DNA of 53,802 nucleotides from an uncultured Collinsella sp. (GCA_959018755.1 CAUEMA010000012.1:1-53802), one strand, 5' to 3'. Positions 37,083 to 45,711 are shown, numbered from the stretch's first letter. Made by a program: numbers and translations. The notes: generated from the sequence alone by a model not told the origin.

Positions 37083-38186
37083 ATGAGCGACAGCAAACAT
37101 GTGACGTATGAGGATGCCGGCGTCGATACCGCCGAGGGCGGCCGCGCCGTCGACGCTATTAAGCAAATGGTTAAGGACACCAACCGCCCCGAGGTCATCG
37201 GCGGTATCGGTGGCTTTGGCGGCCTGTTCTCGGCCGCCGCGCTTAAGGATATGGAAGACCCGATCCTGATCAGCGGTACCGACGGCGTGGGCACCAAGCT
37301 CGTGCTCGCCCAGATCATGGACCGTCACGAGACGGTGGGCCAGGACCTGGTCGCCATGTGCGTCAATGACATCTTGGCTTCGGGCGCCGAGCCGCTGTTC
37401 TTCCTGGACTACGTCGCCATCGGCCACATTGAGGCCGAGCATATGGCAAAGATCATCAAGGGCGTGGCCGATGGCTGCAAGCTCGCGGGCTGCGCGCTCG
37501 TGGGCGGCGAGATGGCCGAGCACCCCGGTGTCATGGCTCCTGCCGACTACGACCTCGCCGGCTTTACCGTGGGTGTCGTCGACCGTCCCAAGATGCTCGA
37601 CCCCGCGAACGTCCGCCCCGGCGACGTCATCCTGGGCCTGCCCTCCACCGGCGTGCACTCCAACGGCTACTCGCTCGTGCGCAAGGTCATCGGCGTTGAC
37701 GGCATCAAGCCGGGCACGCCCGAGGCCGCCGCTAAGGCCGAGGAGCTGAACCGCCCGCTCGAGGAGCTCGGCGGCGCATCGCTGGCCGACGCCCTGCTGG
37801 CCCCCACGCGTATTTATGTGAAGCCGATTCTTGAGCTGCTGCGCGGTGGCGCTCCGGTGCACGCCATCGCCCACATCACTGGCGGCGGCATCACCGAGAA
37901 CCTCAACCGCGCGCTTGCCGACGACGTCGACGCCGTGGTCACTCGCAACGGCGCCGAGATGGGTTGGGATGTTCCTCCCGTCATCACCTACGTGTCGCGC
38001 CAGGCCGAGCTCGCGCGCAACGAGGCATGCAAGACCTTCAACATGGGAGTCGGCCTGTGCCTGATCGTCGCCCCCGAGGACGAGGCCGCGGTTACCGAGG
38101 CCCTGGTCGGGCTGGGCGAGAAGCCGTTCCGTGTGGGCGAGTGCGTCGAGGGTTCCGGTAAGGTCGTGTACTCCGATGAGCGCTAA
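37083..38186 (+). CDS. purM: Phosphoribosylformylglycinamidine cyclo-ligase (AIR synthetase)
   Basis: The 367-residue enzyme closes the imidazole ring, turning FGAM into AIR with ATP. GIGGFGGLFSA, LISGTDGVGTKLVLA, GQDLVAMCVNDILASGAEPLFFLDY and GCALVGGEMAEHPGV are the family motifs in order. The length is slightly above the usual 345. GAGAGGAAGG precedes ATG 37083. It ends inside the purN start region (11-nt overlap), so the two are translationally coupled. The 156 nt from purF include one hairpin element, so purF-purM-purN may still form one transcript. Confidence 0.96.
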   Translation: MSDSKHVTYEDAGVDTAEGGRAVDAIKQMVKDTNRPEVIGGIGGFGGLFSAAALKDMEDPILISGTDGVGTKLVLAQIMDRHETVGQDLVAMCVNDILASGAEPLFFLDYVAIGHIEAEHMAKIIKGVADGCKLAGCALVGGEMAEHPGVMAPADYDLAGFTVGVVDRPKMLDPANVRPGDVILGLPSTGVHSNGYSLVRKVIGVDGIKPGTPEAAAKAEELNRPLEELGGASLADALLAPTRIYVKPILELLRGGAPVHAIAHITGGGITENLNRALADDVDAVVTRNGAEMGWDVPPVITYVSRQAELARNEACKTFNMGVGLCLIVAPEDEAAVTEALVGLGEKPFRVGECVEGSGKVVYSDER

Positions 38187-38883
38187 CGAGCAGATGGCTG
38201 CCGCCGAGGATCTGGACTTTGTGCCCTATACTCGTCCGACCGGTACCGATACGGCCGAGCCGCTCAAGATCGGTGTGCTCATCAGCGGTTCGGGTACCAA
38301 CCTGCAGGCGCTGATCGACCTGATCGCCGCTGGCAATCTCAATGCTTCGATTGAGCTTGTGGTGTCGAGTCGTCCTTCGGCCAAGGGTTTGCAGCGTGCA
38401 GAGCGCGCGGGCATCCAGACGCTTACGCTGTCCAAGGATGTCTATGCTGATCCCATCGCCGCCGACGAGATCATCGCGCACGAGCTGCTCGAGCGCGGCT
38501 GCGAGTATGTGGTCATGGCCGGCTACATGCGCATGGTGCATACGCCGCTGCTGGCGGCGTTTCCCAACCGCGTGGTCAACTTGCATCCGGCGCTGCTGCC
38601 GAGCTTTACCGGCGCGCATGCGATCGACGATGCTTTTGCGCGCGGCGTCAAGGTGACCGGTGTGACCGTGCATTTTGCCAACGAGATCTACGACAATGGC
38701 CCCATCATCGCCCAGCGCGCGCTGGCCGTCGAGGAGGGCTGGGACGTCGACACGCTCGAGGAGCATATCCACGCGATTGAGCACGTGCTGTATCCCGAGG
38801 TAGTTCAGATGCTCGCTGACGGTCGCGTCCACGTGCTGGAGAGCGGCAAGGTCGCAATTGATGCGCCCCGCCATCGTGCGTAA
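38176..38883 (+). CDS. purN: Phosphoribosylglycinamide formyltransferase
   Basis: The 235-residue enzyme formylates GAR using 10-formyltetrahydrofolate. IGVLISGSGTNLQALID binds the substrate phosphate. The catalytic triad is clear: Asn and His in VVNLHPALLPSF and Asp in NEIYDNGPIIAQ. It is about 30 residues longer than usual because of an N-terminal extension ending at TAEPLK. ATG 38176 overlaps purM by 11 nt. Two terminators follow, so it closes the purine group. Confidence 0.96.
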   Translation: MSANEQMAAAEDLDFVPYTRPTGTDTAEPLKIGVLISGSGTNLQALIDLIAAGNLNASIELVVSSRPSAKGLQRAERAGIQTLTLSKDVYADPIAADEIIAHELLERGCEYVVMAGYMRMVHTPLLAAFPNRVVNLHPALLPSFTGAHAIDDAFARGVKVTGVTVHFANEIYDNGPIIAQRALAVEEGWDVDTLEEHIHAIEHVLYPEVVQMLADGRVHVLESGKVAIDAPRHRA

Positions 38884-38921
38884 AAGGATTCGCTCGGTTT
38901 TCCTTACAACGTAAACTATCA

Positions 38922-38972
38922 AAAAGCTGATTGGGGCATATGGAATCACATGTGCCCCAATCAGCTTTTATT
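38922..38972 (+). terminator. Terminator after purN
   Basis: AAAAGCTGATTGGGGCA and its exact complement form a 17-bp stem, with TTTTATTA after it. Confidence 0.93.
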
Positions 38973-39036
38973 ACCCCTTTGATTTTGGACTCTGGATAAC
39001 GTGACGTGTGTCATTTCCATCCCAAGAAATCCGATA

Positions 39037-39067
39037 GGGCCTCGTCCGCGTGTGGCCGGGCCCTTTT
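39037..39067 (+). terminator. Second terminator-like hairpin upstream of the RelB/PIN pair
   Basis: GGGCC, CG and CC pair with GG, CG and GGCCC with two small bulges; TTTT follows. Confidence 0.6.
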
Positions 39068-39084
39068 GCGTGGCCTTTTATGTC

Positions 39085-39111
39085 TGCTATACTGCTAGCA
39101 AGTAGAGAGGA
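39085..39111 (+). promoter_or_regulatory. Promoter and operator of the RelB/PIN module
   Basis: TATACT lies at 39088. TGCTA (39085) and TAGCA (39096) form an inverted repeat over it, and TGCTAGCA is itself palindromic. GAGAGGAG at 39104 is the ribosome site. Such overlap fits antitoxin autorepression. Confidence 0.55.
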
Positions 39112-39117
39112 GCCGCT

Positions 39118-39462
39118 ATGGGTACAGCAACGGTGCAGCTCAACACGCGAATCGACCCTATGCTCAAAGCTGGTGGCGATGCAGTCCTAACTCGCAATGG
39201 ATTGGGGCCGAGCGATGCCATTCGTGCGCTTTGGGCTTATCTCGTCGAGCATCAAACGTTGCCGGGATTTATGGTGGCGGATAAGCGCGAGGCGCCCCGT
39301 GCGGAGAGTCTGGCCGAGCAGGGGTGTGGCCTAGCTTTTTCTTCGTTGGGGCTACGTGCTTCGGATTTTGCGCCAGCTGGATCATCTGCGGAAGACTGGG
39401 ATGCCGTACGGGATGATATGTATGAAGCGATGATTGCTGACATTGAGGCGCATTGCCGATGA
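39118..39462 (+). CDS. RelB/DinJ-family antitoxin
   Basis: The 114-residue protein has the ribbon-helix-helix pattern of RelB/DinJ: TVQLNTRIDPMLKAGGDAVL then GLGPSDAIRALWAYLVEH. The C-terminal half should bind the toxin. GAGAGGAG lies 6 nt before ATG 39118. It overlaps the PIN gene by four bases (ATGA). RelB-type antitoxins usually pair with RelE/YafQ toxins, so the PIN partner is a mixed combination. Confidence 0.82.
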   Translation: MGTATVQLNTRIDPMLKAGGDAVLTRNGLGPSDAIRALWAYLVEHQTLPGFMVADKREAPRAESLAEQGCGLAFSSLGLRASDFAPAGSSAEDWDAVRDDMYEAMIADIEAHCR

Positions 39463-39926
39463 TTGAGGCAAAGCATCTCTTGGTAGATACGAACGTTTGG
39501 CTCGATTATTACCTGCAAGAGGGGGCGTTCGACGAAGCGAAGAGATTGGTTGAACTGGCCGAGGCAGGAAAGATCGACCTTCTGTATGCGCCAACGACGG
39601 CAAAGGACGTGTTCTATATTTTGCCTCGGCGACTAGCCAGGCGGAATGTGAATGGGATTAACGTGTCGTTTGCCTCGGCGTCATGGGCCTGCATTGAGCA
39701 CATGATGCAGGTGGCAACTGCCTCTCCGCTTTCGTTGGCAGAGTGCGAGATGGCGCGCATGCTTGGCAAACACATGTCGGATCTTGAAGACAACCTCATC
39801 ATCGCTTCGGGCGAGACGGCAGATGTTGACTACGTGGTCACGAGTGACCGCCGTATGCTGGAGGCGATGCCCGAAGTTTGCCTGACACCTGCCCGCGCAC
39901 TCGATATGATTGAGATCCTCGACTAA
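39459..39926 (+). CDS. PIN-domain toxin (putative ribonuclease)
   Basis: The 155-residue protein has the PIN signature: LLVDTNVWLDYY with the first catalytic Asp, a Glu in LAECEMARM, and SDLEDNLIIASGETADVDYVVTSD with the later acidic residues. PIN toxins are Mg2+-dependent ribonucleases acting on tRNA, rRNA or mRNA. ATG 39459 lies in the antitoxin stop, so translation is coupled. The acidic residues look complete, so the toxin is probably active. Confidence 0.85.
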   Translation: MIEAKHLLVDTNVWLDYYLQEGAFDEAKRLVELAEAGKIDLLYAPTTAKDVFYILPRRLARRNVNGINVSFASASWACIEHMMQVATASPLSLAECEMARMLGKHMSDLEDNLIIASGETADVDYVVTSDRRMLEAMPEVCLTPARALDMIEILD

Positions 39927-39991
39927 CCTTGCCTGTCTCGTTTCGCTATCATATGGGACATTGTGAACCTCATGCAACTTTGGAGGACGGT

Positions 39992-40459
39992 ATGGCGGAT
40001 AACGCCGAGATGCTATTCTCGCCTGAGCTGGTGTTTTTTGATTGGGAGTGCGCGACGCCGGATGAGGTGTTTGCGCGGCTCGAGGGCGAGCTTGCACCGC
40101 GTGGCTACATTGCGTCTGGTTGGCTTGACGCCGTCCGCACGCGCGAGAACGCCTATCCCACGGGTCTCGCCATGCCGGCGGCAAACATCGCCATCCCGCA
40201 CACCGATCCGGGGTTTGTGGCTAAGCCCTATATCGCGGTGATAAAGCCCGCCGCGCCCGTCACGTTCAATGCTATGGCGGGCATGGGCGCCCCCGTGCCC
40301 GCGCAGATCATTATCAATCTGGGCATTGCCGAGCCGGGCGGCCAGGTCGAGGCCCTGCAAGCGCTTATGAATATCTTTATGGATGCCGACGCCGCAGCCG
40401 ATGTGCTCGGCCAGACCACATGCCAAGGCATGGTCGACGCCATCCGCCGTCACTTTTAA
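39992..40459 (+). CDS. PTS sugar-specific EIIA component (fructose/galactitol type)
   Basis: The 155-residue protein is a PTS EIIA type 2 domain that accepts phosphate from HPr. The phosphorylated His is H70 in NIAIPHTDP. GMGAPVPAQIIINLGIA and a C-terminal helix with QGMVDAIRRHF fit the fold. It is an orphan: no EIIB, EIIC or sugar enzyme is adjacent, so it may serve a permease elsewhere or act in regulation. TGGAGG lies 5 nt before ATG 39992. Confidence 0.85.
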   Translation: MADNAEMLFSPELVFFDWECATPDEVFARLEGELAPRGYIASGWLDAVRTRENAYPTGLAMPAANIAIPHTDPGFVAKPYIAVIKPAAPVTFNAMAGMGAPVPAQIIINLGIAEPGGQVEALQALMNIFMDADAAADVLGQTTCQGMVDAIRRHF

Positions 40460-40470
40460 GGTGGAGCTAA

Positions 40471-40519
40471 GCCGGCATTTGGGGACATTTCTTTTCTGCC
40501 GGCGCTTGGGGAATGTCCC
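40471..40519. repeat. GGGGACA hairpin with two alternative pairings
   Basis: GCCGGCA (40471) pairs with TGCCGGC (40497). GGGACATT (40482) can instead pair with AATGTCCC (40512). The two stems are mutually exclusive in part. The rest of 40460-40657 has GCACCA/TGGTGC (40551), a CCTGTCCCC stretch and TTGTG/CACAA near 40610; no gene. Confidence 0.6.
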
Positions 40520-40657
40520 TAACTGCCAACAGCCAGAACAGCCTCCCTTTGCACCAAAATGGTGCAGATTAACCTGTCCCCCATACACCAGGTGTGTCGC
40601 GGGGCCCGCGTTGTGACACAATGGCGTTTGTTCGATTCGTGATGCGAAAGGCCAACT

Positions 40658-41881
40658 ATGGCAAACAAGAAAAAGAACTCCGAGGCCGCGCCGACGCCCG
40701 AGCAGCAGGCTCGCGCTGCCTCCAGCTCTCGTAAGAAGCAGCGCAAGACGTACGTGTCTAAGACCGTCAAGATCGTCCTGGTGGTTATCGGCGTGCTGGC
40801 AATGCTGCTTTCCGTCTCGGCCATGGCGTGCTCCGGCCTGATGTCGCAGACCGAAAGCACCAACTCGGGCTATAAGCTCACCGGTGGTGTCGCCGCTACC
40901 ATCAACGGCACCAACCTCACCGAGGACACCGTGACCAAGCAGATCATGAGCATGCGCACGTCCTATGGCTACACCAAGGACAAGGACTGGGCGCAGTATC
41001 TGGTCGACAACGACCTCACACCCAAAAAGTACCGCAAGCAGCTCATCGATTCCTACACGCAGCAGATTCTGCTTCAGCAGGCGCAGAAGGAAAACGGCGT
41101 GACGGTGTCGGACGAGGAGGTCGAGAAGGCATGGAAGGACGCGTGCAAGAGCGCGGGCGGTGCCAAGACCTTTAAGAAGACCCTTAAGACCTACGGCTAT
41201 ACCGAGGACACCTACAAGGACTCGCTCAAGGAGGGCCTGGCACAGCAAAAGCTTAAGGATGCCGTGGCGCCCACCAGCAAGCCCAAGGACAGCGAGACCG
41301 TCGATTACATCAACGAGAATCTGTCTAACTACAACGATGCCCGCCGCTCGTCGAACATCCTGGTCAAGGTCGATTCCGACGCATCTGACGAGGACAAGGC
41401 CGCCGCCAAGGCCAAGGCACAGGAGTGCCTGGACAAGATCAACTCCGGCGAGCTGAGCTTTGAGGACGCCGTGGAGCAGTATTCCGACGACACCGGCTCC
41501 AAGGAGAAGAAGGGTGATGTGGGTTGGGATAAGCTCACTACCTTCGTCGACAGCTATCAGACGGCGCTCGAGGGCCTCAGCAAGGGCGATGTGAGCGACG
41601 TGGTTGAGTCGACGTACGGTTACCATGTCATCAAGTGCACCGACTACTTCCATGTCGATAGCCAGGTCGATGACATCAAGCAGGTACCCAAGGACATCAA
41701 GAAGTATGTTTCCAACGTGGTGAAGACGCAGGCGGCCAGTACTGCATACAGCGAGTGGCTGGAACAGTACAAGAAGGACGCCGACATCACCGTCAACCCC
41801 ATGCCCAAGGACGTGCCCTATAACGTGAGTCTGAAGGGCGTCACCAAGAGTTCGACCGACGATTCGTCGACGACTGAGTAA
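40658..41881 (+). CDS. PrsA/SurA-like peptidyl-prolyl isomerase (foldase)
   Basis: The 407-residue protein has a basic N-terminus, one membrane segment at about 37-57, a SurA/PrsA-like chaperone region (about 75-225) and a parvulin (PPIC) domain at about 228-331, with RSSNILVKV, GELSFEDAVEQYSDD, KGDVGWDKL and VVESTYGYHVIK. It should act outside the membrane, helping exported proteins fold. A Cys follows the helix (SAMACSG), but the lipobox is poor. A Ser/Thr-rich acidic tail ends the protein. YqeY starts 55 nt downstream. Confidence 0.9.
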   Translation: MANKKKNSEAAPTPEQQARAASSSRKKQRKTYVSKTVKIVLVVIGVLAMLLSVSAMACSGLMSQTESTNSGYKLTGGVAATINGTNLTEDTVTKQIMSMRTSYGYTKDKDWAQYLVDNDLTPKKYRKQLIDSYTQQILLQQAQKENGVTVSDEEVEKAWKDACKSAGGAKTFKKTLKTYGYTEDTYKDSLKEGLAQQKLKDAVAPTSKPKDSETVDYINENLSNYNDARRSSNILVKVDSDASDEDKAAAKAKAQECLDKINSGELSFEDAVEQYSDDTGSKEKKGDVGWDKLTTFVDSYQTALEGLSKGDVSDVVESTYGYHVIKCTDYFHVDSQVDDIKQVPKDIKKYVSNVVKTQAASTAYSEWLEQYKKDADITVNPMPKDVPYNVSLKGVTKSSTDDSSTTE

Positions 41882-41935
41882 TCATGGGGCGGTGCTCATG
41901 CGAGTGCCGCCCACGCTATTGAGGAGGATTTGCAG

Positions 41936-42379
41936 ATGACCAACGAAGAGCTGCAGCAGGAAATGATCGCCGCCATGAAGGCCAAGGATAAGGTTCGCCT
42001 GTCCATCATCCGCCAGGTCAAGGCCGAGGTGAAGAATATCGAGGTTAACGAGCGCCGCGACGTGACCGAGGAAGACGTCAACAGCATGATCAAGCGTCTG
42101 ATTAAGCAGACGAGCGAGACGCTGGAGATGTCCATTAAGGCCGGTACCGACCAAGACCGTACCGACAACCTGACCGAGCAGGTCAAGATTCTGGAGAGCC
42201 TGCTGCCCGCACAGGTTTCGGGCGAGGAGCTCGAGGCTCTGATCGAGCAGGTCATCGCCGAGCTGGGCGCCACGTCCAAGAAGCAGATGGGCCAGGTCAT
42301 GGGAGCACTCGGCAAGGCCACCGGCGGTAACTTTGATAAGCCTGCCGCGGCAAAGATCGTCGGCGCAAAGCTCGCGTAG
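41936..42379 (+). CDS. YqeY/GatB-related protein
   Basis: The 147-residue protein belongs to the YqeY family, which shares the tail domain of the amidotransferase GatB/GatE. Motifs are EMIAAMKAKDKVRLSIIRQ, MIKRLIKQ, a helical bundle, and the C-terminal KKQMGQVMGALGKATGG. YqeY is thought to touch tRNA, but its role is unproven. I chose ATG 41936, 8 nt after GAGGAGG; TTG 41930 is too close. Confidence 0.9.
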   Translation: MTNEELQQEMIAAMKAKDKVRLSIIRQVKAEVKNIEVNERRDVTEEDVNSMIKRLIKQTSETLEMSIKAGTDQDRTDNLTEQVKILESLLPAQVSGEELEALIEQVIAELGATSKKQMGQVMGALGKATGGNFDKPAAAKIVGAKLA

Positions 42380-42408
42380 GGGCCGAGCGGCATATAGTTG
42401 ATGTTGAG

Positions 42409-42437
42409 GGGGCGTGGCCATTGCGGTCGCGCCCCTT
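42409..42437 (+). terminator. Terminator after yqeY
   Basis: GGGGCGTGGCC pairs with GGTCGCGCCCC (two G-T pairs), loop ATTGC, followed by TTCATTTC. Confidence 0.75.
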
Positions 42438-42506
42438 CATTTCACGTCACCTTGCTCGCGTGTACGGGTTTTCGCTGACTTGTGCTCAACAAGGGGGGGT
42501 TGGGTG

Positions 42507-42573
42507 CTCATTGGGGACAGACTTAAATGAGTACCCAATGAGCGGGCACTCATTTAAGTCTGTCCCCAATGAG
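42507..42573. repeat. 26-bp perfect inverted repeat containing GGGGACAG
   Basis: The arms 42507-42532 and 42548-42573 are exact complements, starting CTCATTGGGGACAG. The loop is 15 nt. CCAATGAGNGGG occurs in the loop and just past the right arm. It is the longest hairpin of the GGGACAG group. Nothing else was seen in 42438-42679. Confidence 0.85.
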
Positions 42574-42679
42574 TGGGTTAAAGGTTGCGGGTTCTTTACG
42601 GGAATGTAGTGTGGGCTGCGGAAACGTGGTTCTTTCCGTACAATAGTGCAACTCGTGTAAACGCAGGGAAGGGACATTC

Positions 42680-43411
42680 ATGGCAGACATGATCGAGATC
42701 AAGCATCTCAACAAGTACTTTGGCGACCTGCATGTGCTCAAAGATATCAATCTCACCGTTAAGCGCGGCGAGAAGCTCGTAATGATCGGGCCTTCCGGCT
42801 CGGGTAAGTCGACGCTCATCCGTTGCGTCGATTATCTGGAGGAGCCCACGTCGGGCGAGGTCGTCATCGACGGTACGCCGCTCACCAAGAAGAATCACCT
42901 GGAGATGGCTCGCAAGTATAGTTCCATGGTGTTTCAGCAGTTCAACCTGTATCCTAACATGACGGTGCTCGGCAACCTGACGCTCGCGCCCATCAAGCTG
43001 CAAAAGAAGAGCAAGGAGGAGGCGACCGAGATCGCCATCGCCGCGCTCAAGCGCGTCGGCATGGCGCATAAGGCCGGCGAGTATCCGCAGAATCTCTCGG
43101 GTGGTCAGCAGCAGCGCATCGCCATCGCCCGTGCCCTGTGCACCAAGCAGCCCATCATCCTGTTTGACGAGCCGACCTCGGCGCTCGACCCCGAGATGGT
43201 CCAGGAGGTTCTGGACGTTATGATTGAGCTCGCGCAGGAGGACATCACCATGATCTGCGTGACGCACGAGATGGGCTTTGCGCGCCAGGTGGCCGACCGC
43301 GTCATCTTTATGGAGGACGGCCGCATTCTGGAGGAGGGCACGCCAGAGCACTTCTTCGATAACCCCGAGAACCCGCGCTGCCGCGAGTTCCTGTCCAAGA
43401 TTCTGCACTAG
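42680..43411 (+). CDS. Polar amino-acid ABC transporter, ATP-binding protein
   Basis: The 243-residue ATPase is of the GlnQ/GluA type that energises amino-acid import. GPSGSGKST at 37-45 is Walker A, QQFNLYPNMTVLGN the Q-loop region, LSGGQQQR the signature, IILFDEPTSALDPE Walker B, and VTHEMGFARQ carries the switch His. GGAAGGGA lies 6 nt before ATG 42680. It is first of four genes (ATPase, binding protein, two permeases), each separated by 3 to 25 nt, so they form one operon. Confidence 0.96.
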   Translation: MADMIEIKHLNKYFGDLHVLKDINLTVKRGEKLVMIGPSGSGKSTLIRCVDYLEEPTSGEVVIDGTPLTKKNHLEMARKYSSMVFQQFNLYPNMTVLGNLTLAPIKLQKKSKEEATEIAIAALKRVGMAHKAGEYPQNLSGGQQQRIAIARALCTKQPIILFDEPTSALDPEMVQEVLDVMIELAQEDITMICVTHEMGFARQVADRVIFMEDGRILEEGTPEHFFDNPENPRCREFLSKILH

Positions 43412-43419
43412 GCGCGGTG

Positions 43420-44295
43420 ATGGACATGACGGATATGACGAGGGCGGCCGTGTCGCGCCGTCACTTTTTGCAGCTGGCTGGCGCCGGCATGCTTGCGCTG
43501 ACGGGGACCGCGCTTGCCGGTTGCGGCACCTCCACCAGCGGCGAGAGCTCCGACAAGGGGTCCAAGCTTGCGGCCATCAAGTCGCGTGGCCATCTGAATG
43601 CCGGCGTTAAGAAGGACGTTCCCGGCTACGGCTATTACGACACCGCCAAGGGCCGCTTTGAGGGTATGGAAGTCGATTTGTGCTACCAGATCGCCGCTGC
43701 CGTCTTTGGCGTGAGCTACAAGGAGGCCCGCGCCCAGGTGCTTGTCGAGTTTACCGACGTAACGCCCAAGACGCGCGGCCCGCTGATCGATAACGGCCAA
43801 CTCGACGTGGTCGCGGCGACCTACACTATCACCGACGAGCGCAAGAAGAGCTGGGATTTCTCGACGCCGTACCGCACCGACTACGTGGGACTCATGGTCA
43901 AGAAGCGTTCGGGTTTTACCTCGATTGAGGACCTGGACGGCAAGATCATCGGCGTGAGCCAGGGTGCTACCACGCAGGGCCTGATCGAGCAGATGATCAA
44001 GGACAACGGCTTTAGCTGCAAGCCCGAGTTTAGGGCCTTTAGCGGCTACCCCATCATCAAGAGTTCGCTCGACGCCGGCAATATCGACGTCTTTGCCATG
44101 GACCGCTCCACGCTGGCCGGTTACATGAACGAGACCGTTGAGCTGCTGCAGCCCGAGGTCAAGTTTGGCGAGCAGGGCTACGGCGTGGCGACCAAGAAGG
44201 GCTGCGACCTTTCGGCCGTGGTCGATCAGGTGATTTGCGATCGCCTGGCCGACGGCTGGCTCGACCAAGAGGTCAAGACCTGGGGTCTTGTATAG
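43420..44295 (+). CDS. Amino-acid ABC transporter substrate-binding lipoprotein
   Basis: The protein of about 291 residues has an SRRHFLQLAGAG twin-arginine-like segment and then the lipobox LAGCG, so it may be a Tat-exported lipoprotein. The mature part is a type II periplasmic-binding fold of the glutamate/glutamine class: FEGMEVDLCYQIAAAVFG, LDVVAATYTITDERKKSWDFS and YVGLMVKKRSG. The exact ligand is unknown. The start is uncertain between GTG 43417, ATG 43420 and ATG 43426, and no strong ribosome site helps. Confidence 0.93.
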   Translation: MDMTDMTRAAVSRRHFLQLAGAGMLALTGTALAGCGTSTSGESSDKGSKLAAIKSRGHLNAGVKKDVPGYGYYDTAKGRFEGMEVDLCYQIAAAVFGVSYKEARAQVLVEFTDVTPKTRGPLIDNGQLDVVAATYTITDERKKSWDFSTPYRTDYVGLMVKKRSGFTSIEDLDGKIIGVSQGATTQGLIEQMIKDNGFSCKPEFRAFSGYPIIKSSLDAGNIDVFAMDRSTLAGYMNETVELLQPEVKFGEQGYGVATKKGCDLSAVVDQVICDRLADGWLDQEVKTWGLV

Positions 44296-44320
44296 GCGCA
44301 TCGTCCAAGGAAGGAATCAA

Positions 44321-45067
44321 ATGCTCGAAGGATTATTTGACGCCGACCGTTGGTCGACGACATTTCAAAACATGGGGCCCTTCTGGGAGGGCTTTGGCGT
44401 GACGCTACAGGTGGTCGTTGCCGGTCTGCTGCTGTCGCTGGTGCTGGGCACGCTACTGGGTGTGTTCTCTACCACTCGCTCGCGCGTGTTGCGCGCCATA
44501 AGCCGCGTGTACGTGGAGTTTTACCAGAACACCCCGTTGCCCGTGCAGGTGCTCTTTATGTACATGGCCGGACCGCAGTTTTTGCAGGCCATAACCGGTG
44601 CCGACCAGCCGGTGCGCATCGCGCCGTTCGTGCTGGGCTTCTTGGGCGTGGGTCTGTATCACGCGGCCTACATTTCGGAGGTCATCCGCACCGGTATCGA
44701 GGCGGTTCCGCGCGGTCAGATGGAGGCGGCCCAGAGCCAGGGCTTCACCCGTGCGCAGGCGTACTGGTACATCGTGCTGCCCCAGACATTCAAGATCATT
44801 TTGCCGCCGCTGTGTAACCAGGCGCTCAACCTGGTCAAGAATACGTCGGTGCTGGCGCTTGTGGCCGGCGGCGACCTTATGTACCGTTCTGACAACTTTG
44901 TGAGTCTGTACGGTTACCTGCAGGGATACATCGTCTGCTGCCTTATGTACTTCATCATCTGCTTTCCGCTCGCCATGCTGGTGCAGTGGCTCGAGCGCCG
45001 CTCAAAGGAGCGTCCGCGCGGTGTGAGCTTGGCCGAGCTGGGGCTCGACAACGTAGAGGAGGCCTAG
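44321..45067 (+). CDS. Amino-acid ABC transporter permease 1
   Basis: The 248-residue permease has about five helices and the HisM/GlnP-type pattern: FGVTLQVVVAGLLLSLVLG, YVEFYQNTPLPVQVLFMY and the EAA loop EAVPRGQMEAAQSQGFTRAQA, which docks on the ATPase. ATG 44321 has AAGGAAGGA upstream. The C-terminal end carries the ribosome site of the next gene (GAGGAGG), and the second permease starts 3 nt after the stop, so both are probably made in step as a heterodimer. Confidence 0.95.
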   Translation: MLEGLFDADRWSTTFQNMGPFWEGFGVTLQVVVAGLLLSLVLGTLLGVFSTTRSRVLRAISRVYVEFYQNTPLPVQVLFMYMAGPQFLQAITGADQPVRIAPFVLGFLGVGLYHAAYISEVIRTGIEAVPRGQMEAAQSQGFTRAQAYWYIVLPQTFKIILPPLCNQALNLVKNTSVLALVAGGDLMYRSDNFVSLYGYLQGYIVCCLMYFIICFPLAMLVQWLERRSKERPRGVSLAELGLDNVEEA

Positions 45068-45070
45068 CGC

Positions 45071-45709
45071 ATGGAAATCTTCAACGCGACCAACCTGCTC
45101 TACATTTGGGGCGGCTTTGTTAAGACGATCGAGATCTCGGCGCTGTCGATCTTTTTCTCGCTCATCTTTGGCACGGTGCTGGCACTCGTTAAAAGCTATG
45201 CGCCCCGCCCGTTCCGTATTTTGGTGAGCGCCTATATCGAGCTGTTCCGCTGCACGCCGAACCTGCTGTGGATCCTGTTTATCTATTTTACGGTGCAGGG
45301 TTTGGACATTGTGATTTCGACCATCGCTTTTACGCTGTTTACCAGCGCTGTTATGGCCGAGATTGTGCGCGGTGGCCTCAACTCGATTCCGCGCGGCCAG
45401 TTTGAGGCAGCGCAGAGCCAGGGCTTCGGCTTCTTTGCCACCATGCGCTACATCATTCTGCCGCAGACGTTTAAGACGATCATTCCGGCGCTGTTTAGCC
45501 AGTGCACGACTGTCATCAAGGACAGCTCGTATCTTTCGGGCATTAACGTGGCCGAGCTCATGTACACGGCAAACGTCGTGATGGCCCACGCGATCGACCT
45601 ATCGCAGGTGCTTATGCTCTACGGCCTGGTGTTTGCGATGTACTTTGTGCTCAACTTTGGTATCTCGCTGCTGGTGAGGGCGTATCAGAGGCGAATGGTG
45701 GCAGCGTAG
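45071..45709 (+). CDS. Amino-acid ABC transporter permease 2
   Basis: The 212-residue partner permease has about five helices. GFVKTIEISALSIFFSLIFG opens the first, YIELFRCTPNLLWILFIYF is the second signature, and SIPRGQFEAAQSQGFGFFATM is the EAA loop. It is shorter than permease 1 at the N-terminus. It closes the four-gene operon: a GGGACAG-family hairpin begins three bases after its stop codon and could attenuate read-through into the kinase-like gene. Confidence 0.95.
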   Translation: MEIFNATNLLYIWGGFVKTIEISALSIFFSLIFGTVLALVKSYAPRPFRILVSAYIELFRCTPNLLWILFIYFTVQGLDIVISTIAFTLFTSAVMAEIVRGGLNSIPRGQFEAAQSQGFGFFATMRYIILPQTFKTIIPALFSQCTTVIKDSSYLSGINVAELMYTANVVMAHAIDLSQVLMLYGLVFAMYFVLNFGISLLVRAYQRRMVAA

Positions 45710-45711
45710 AA

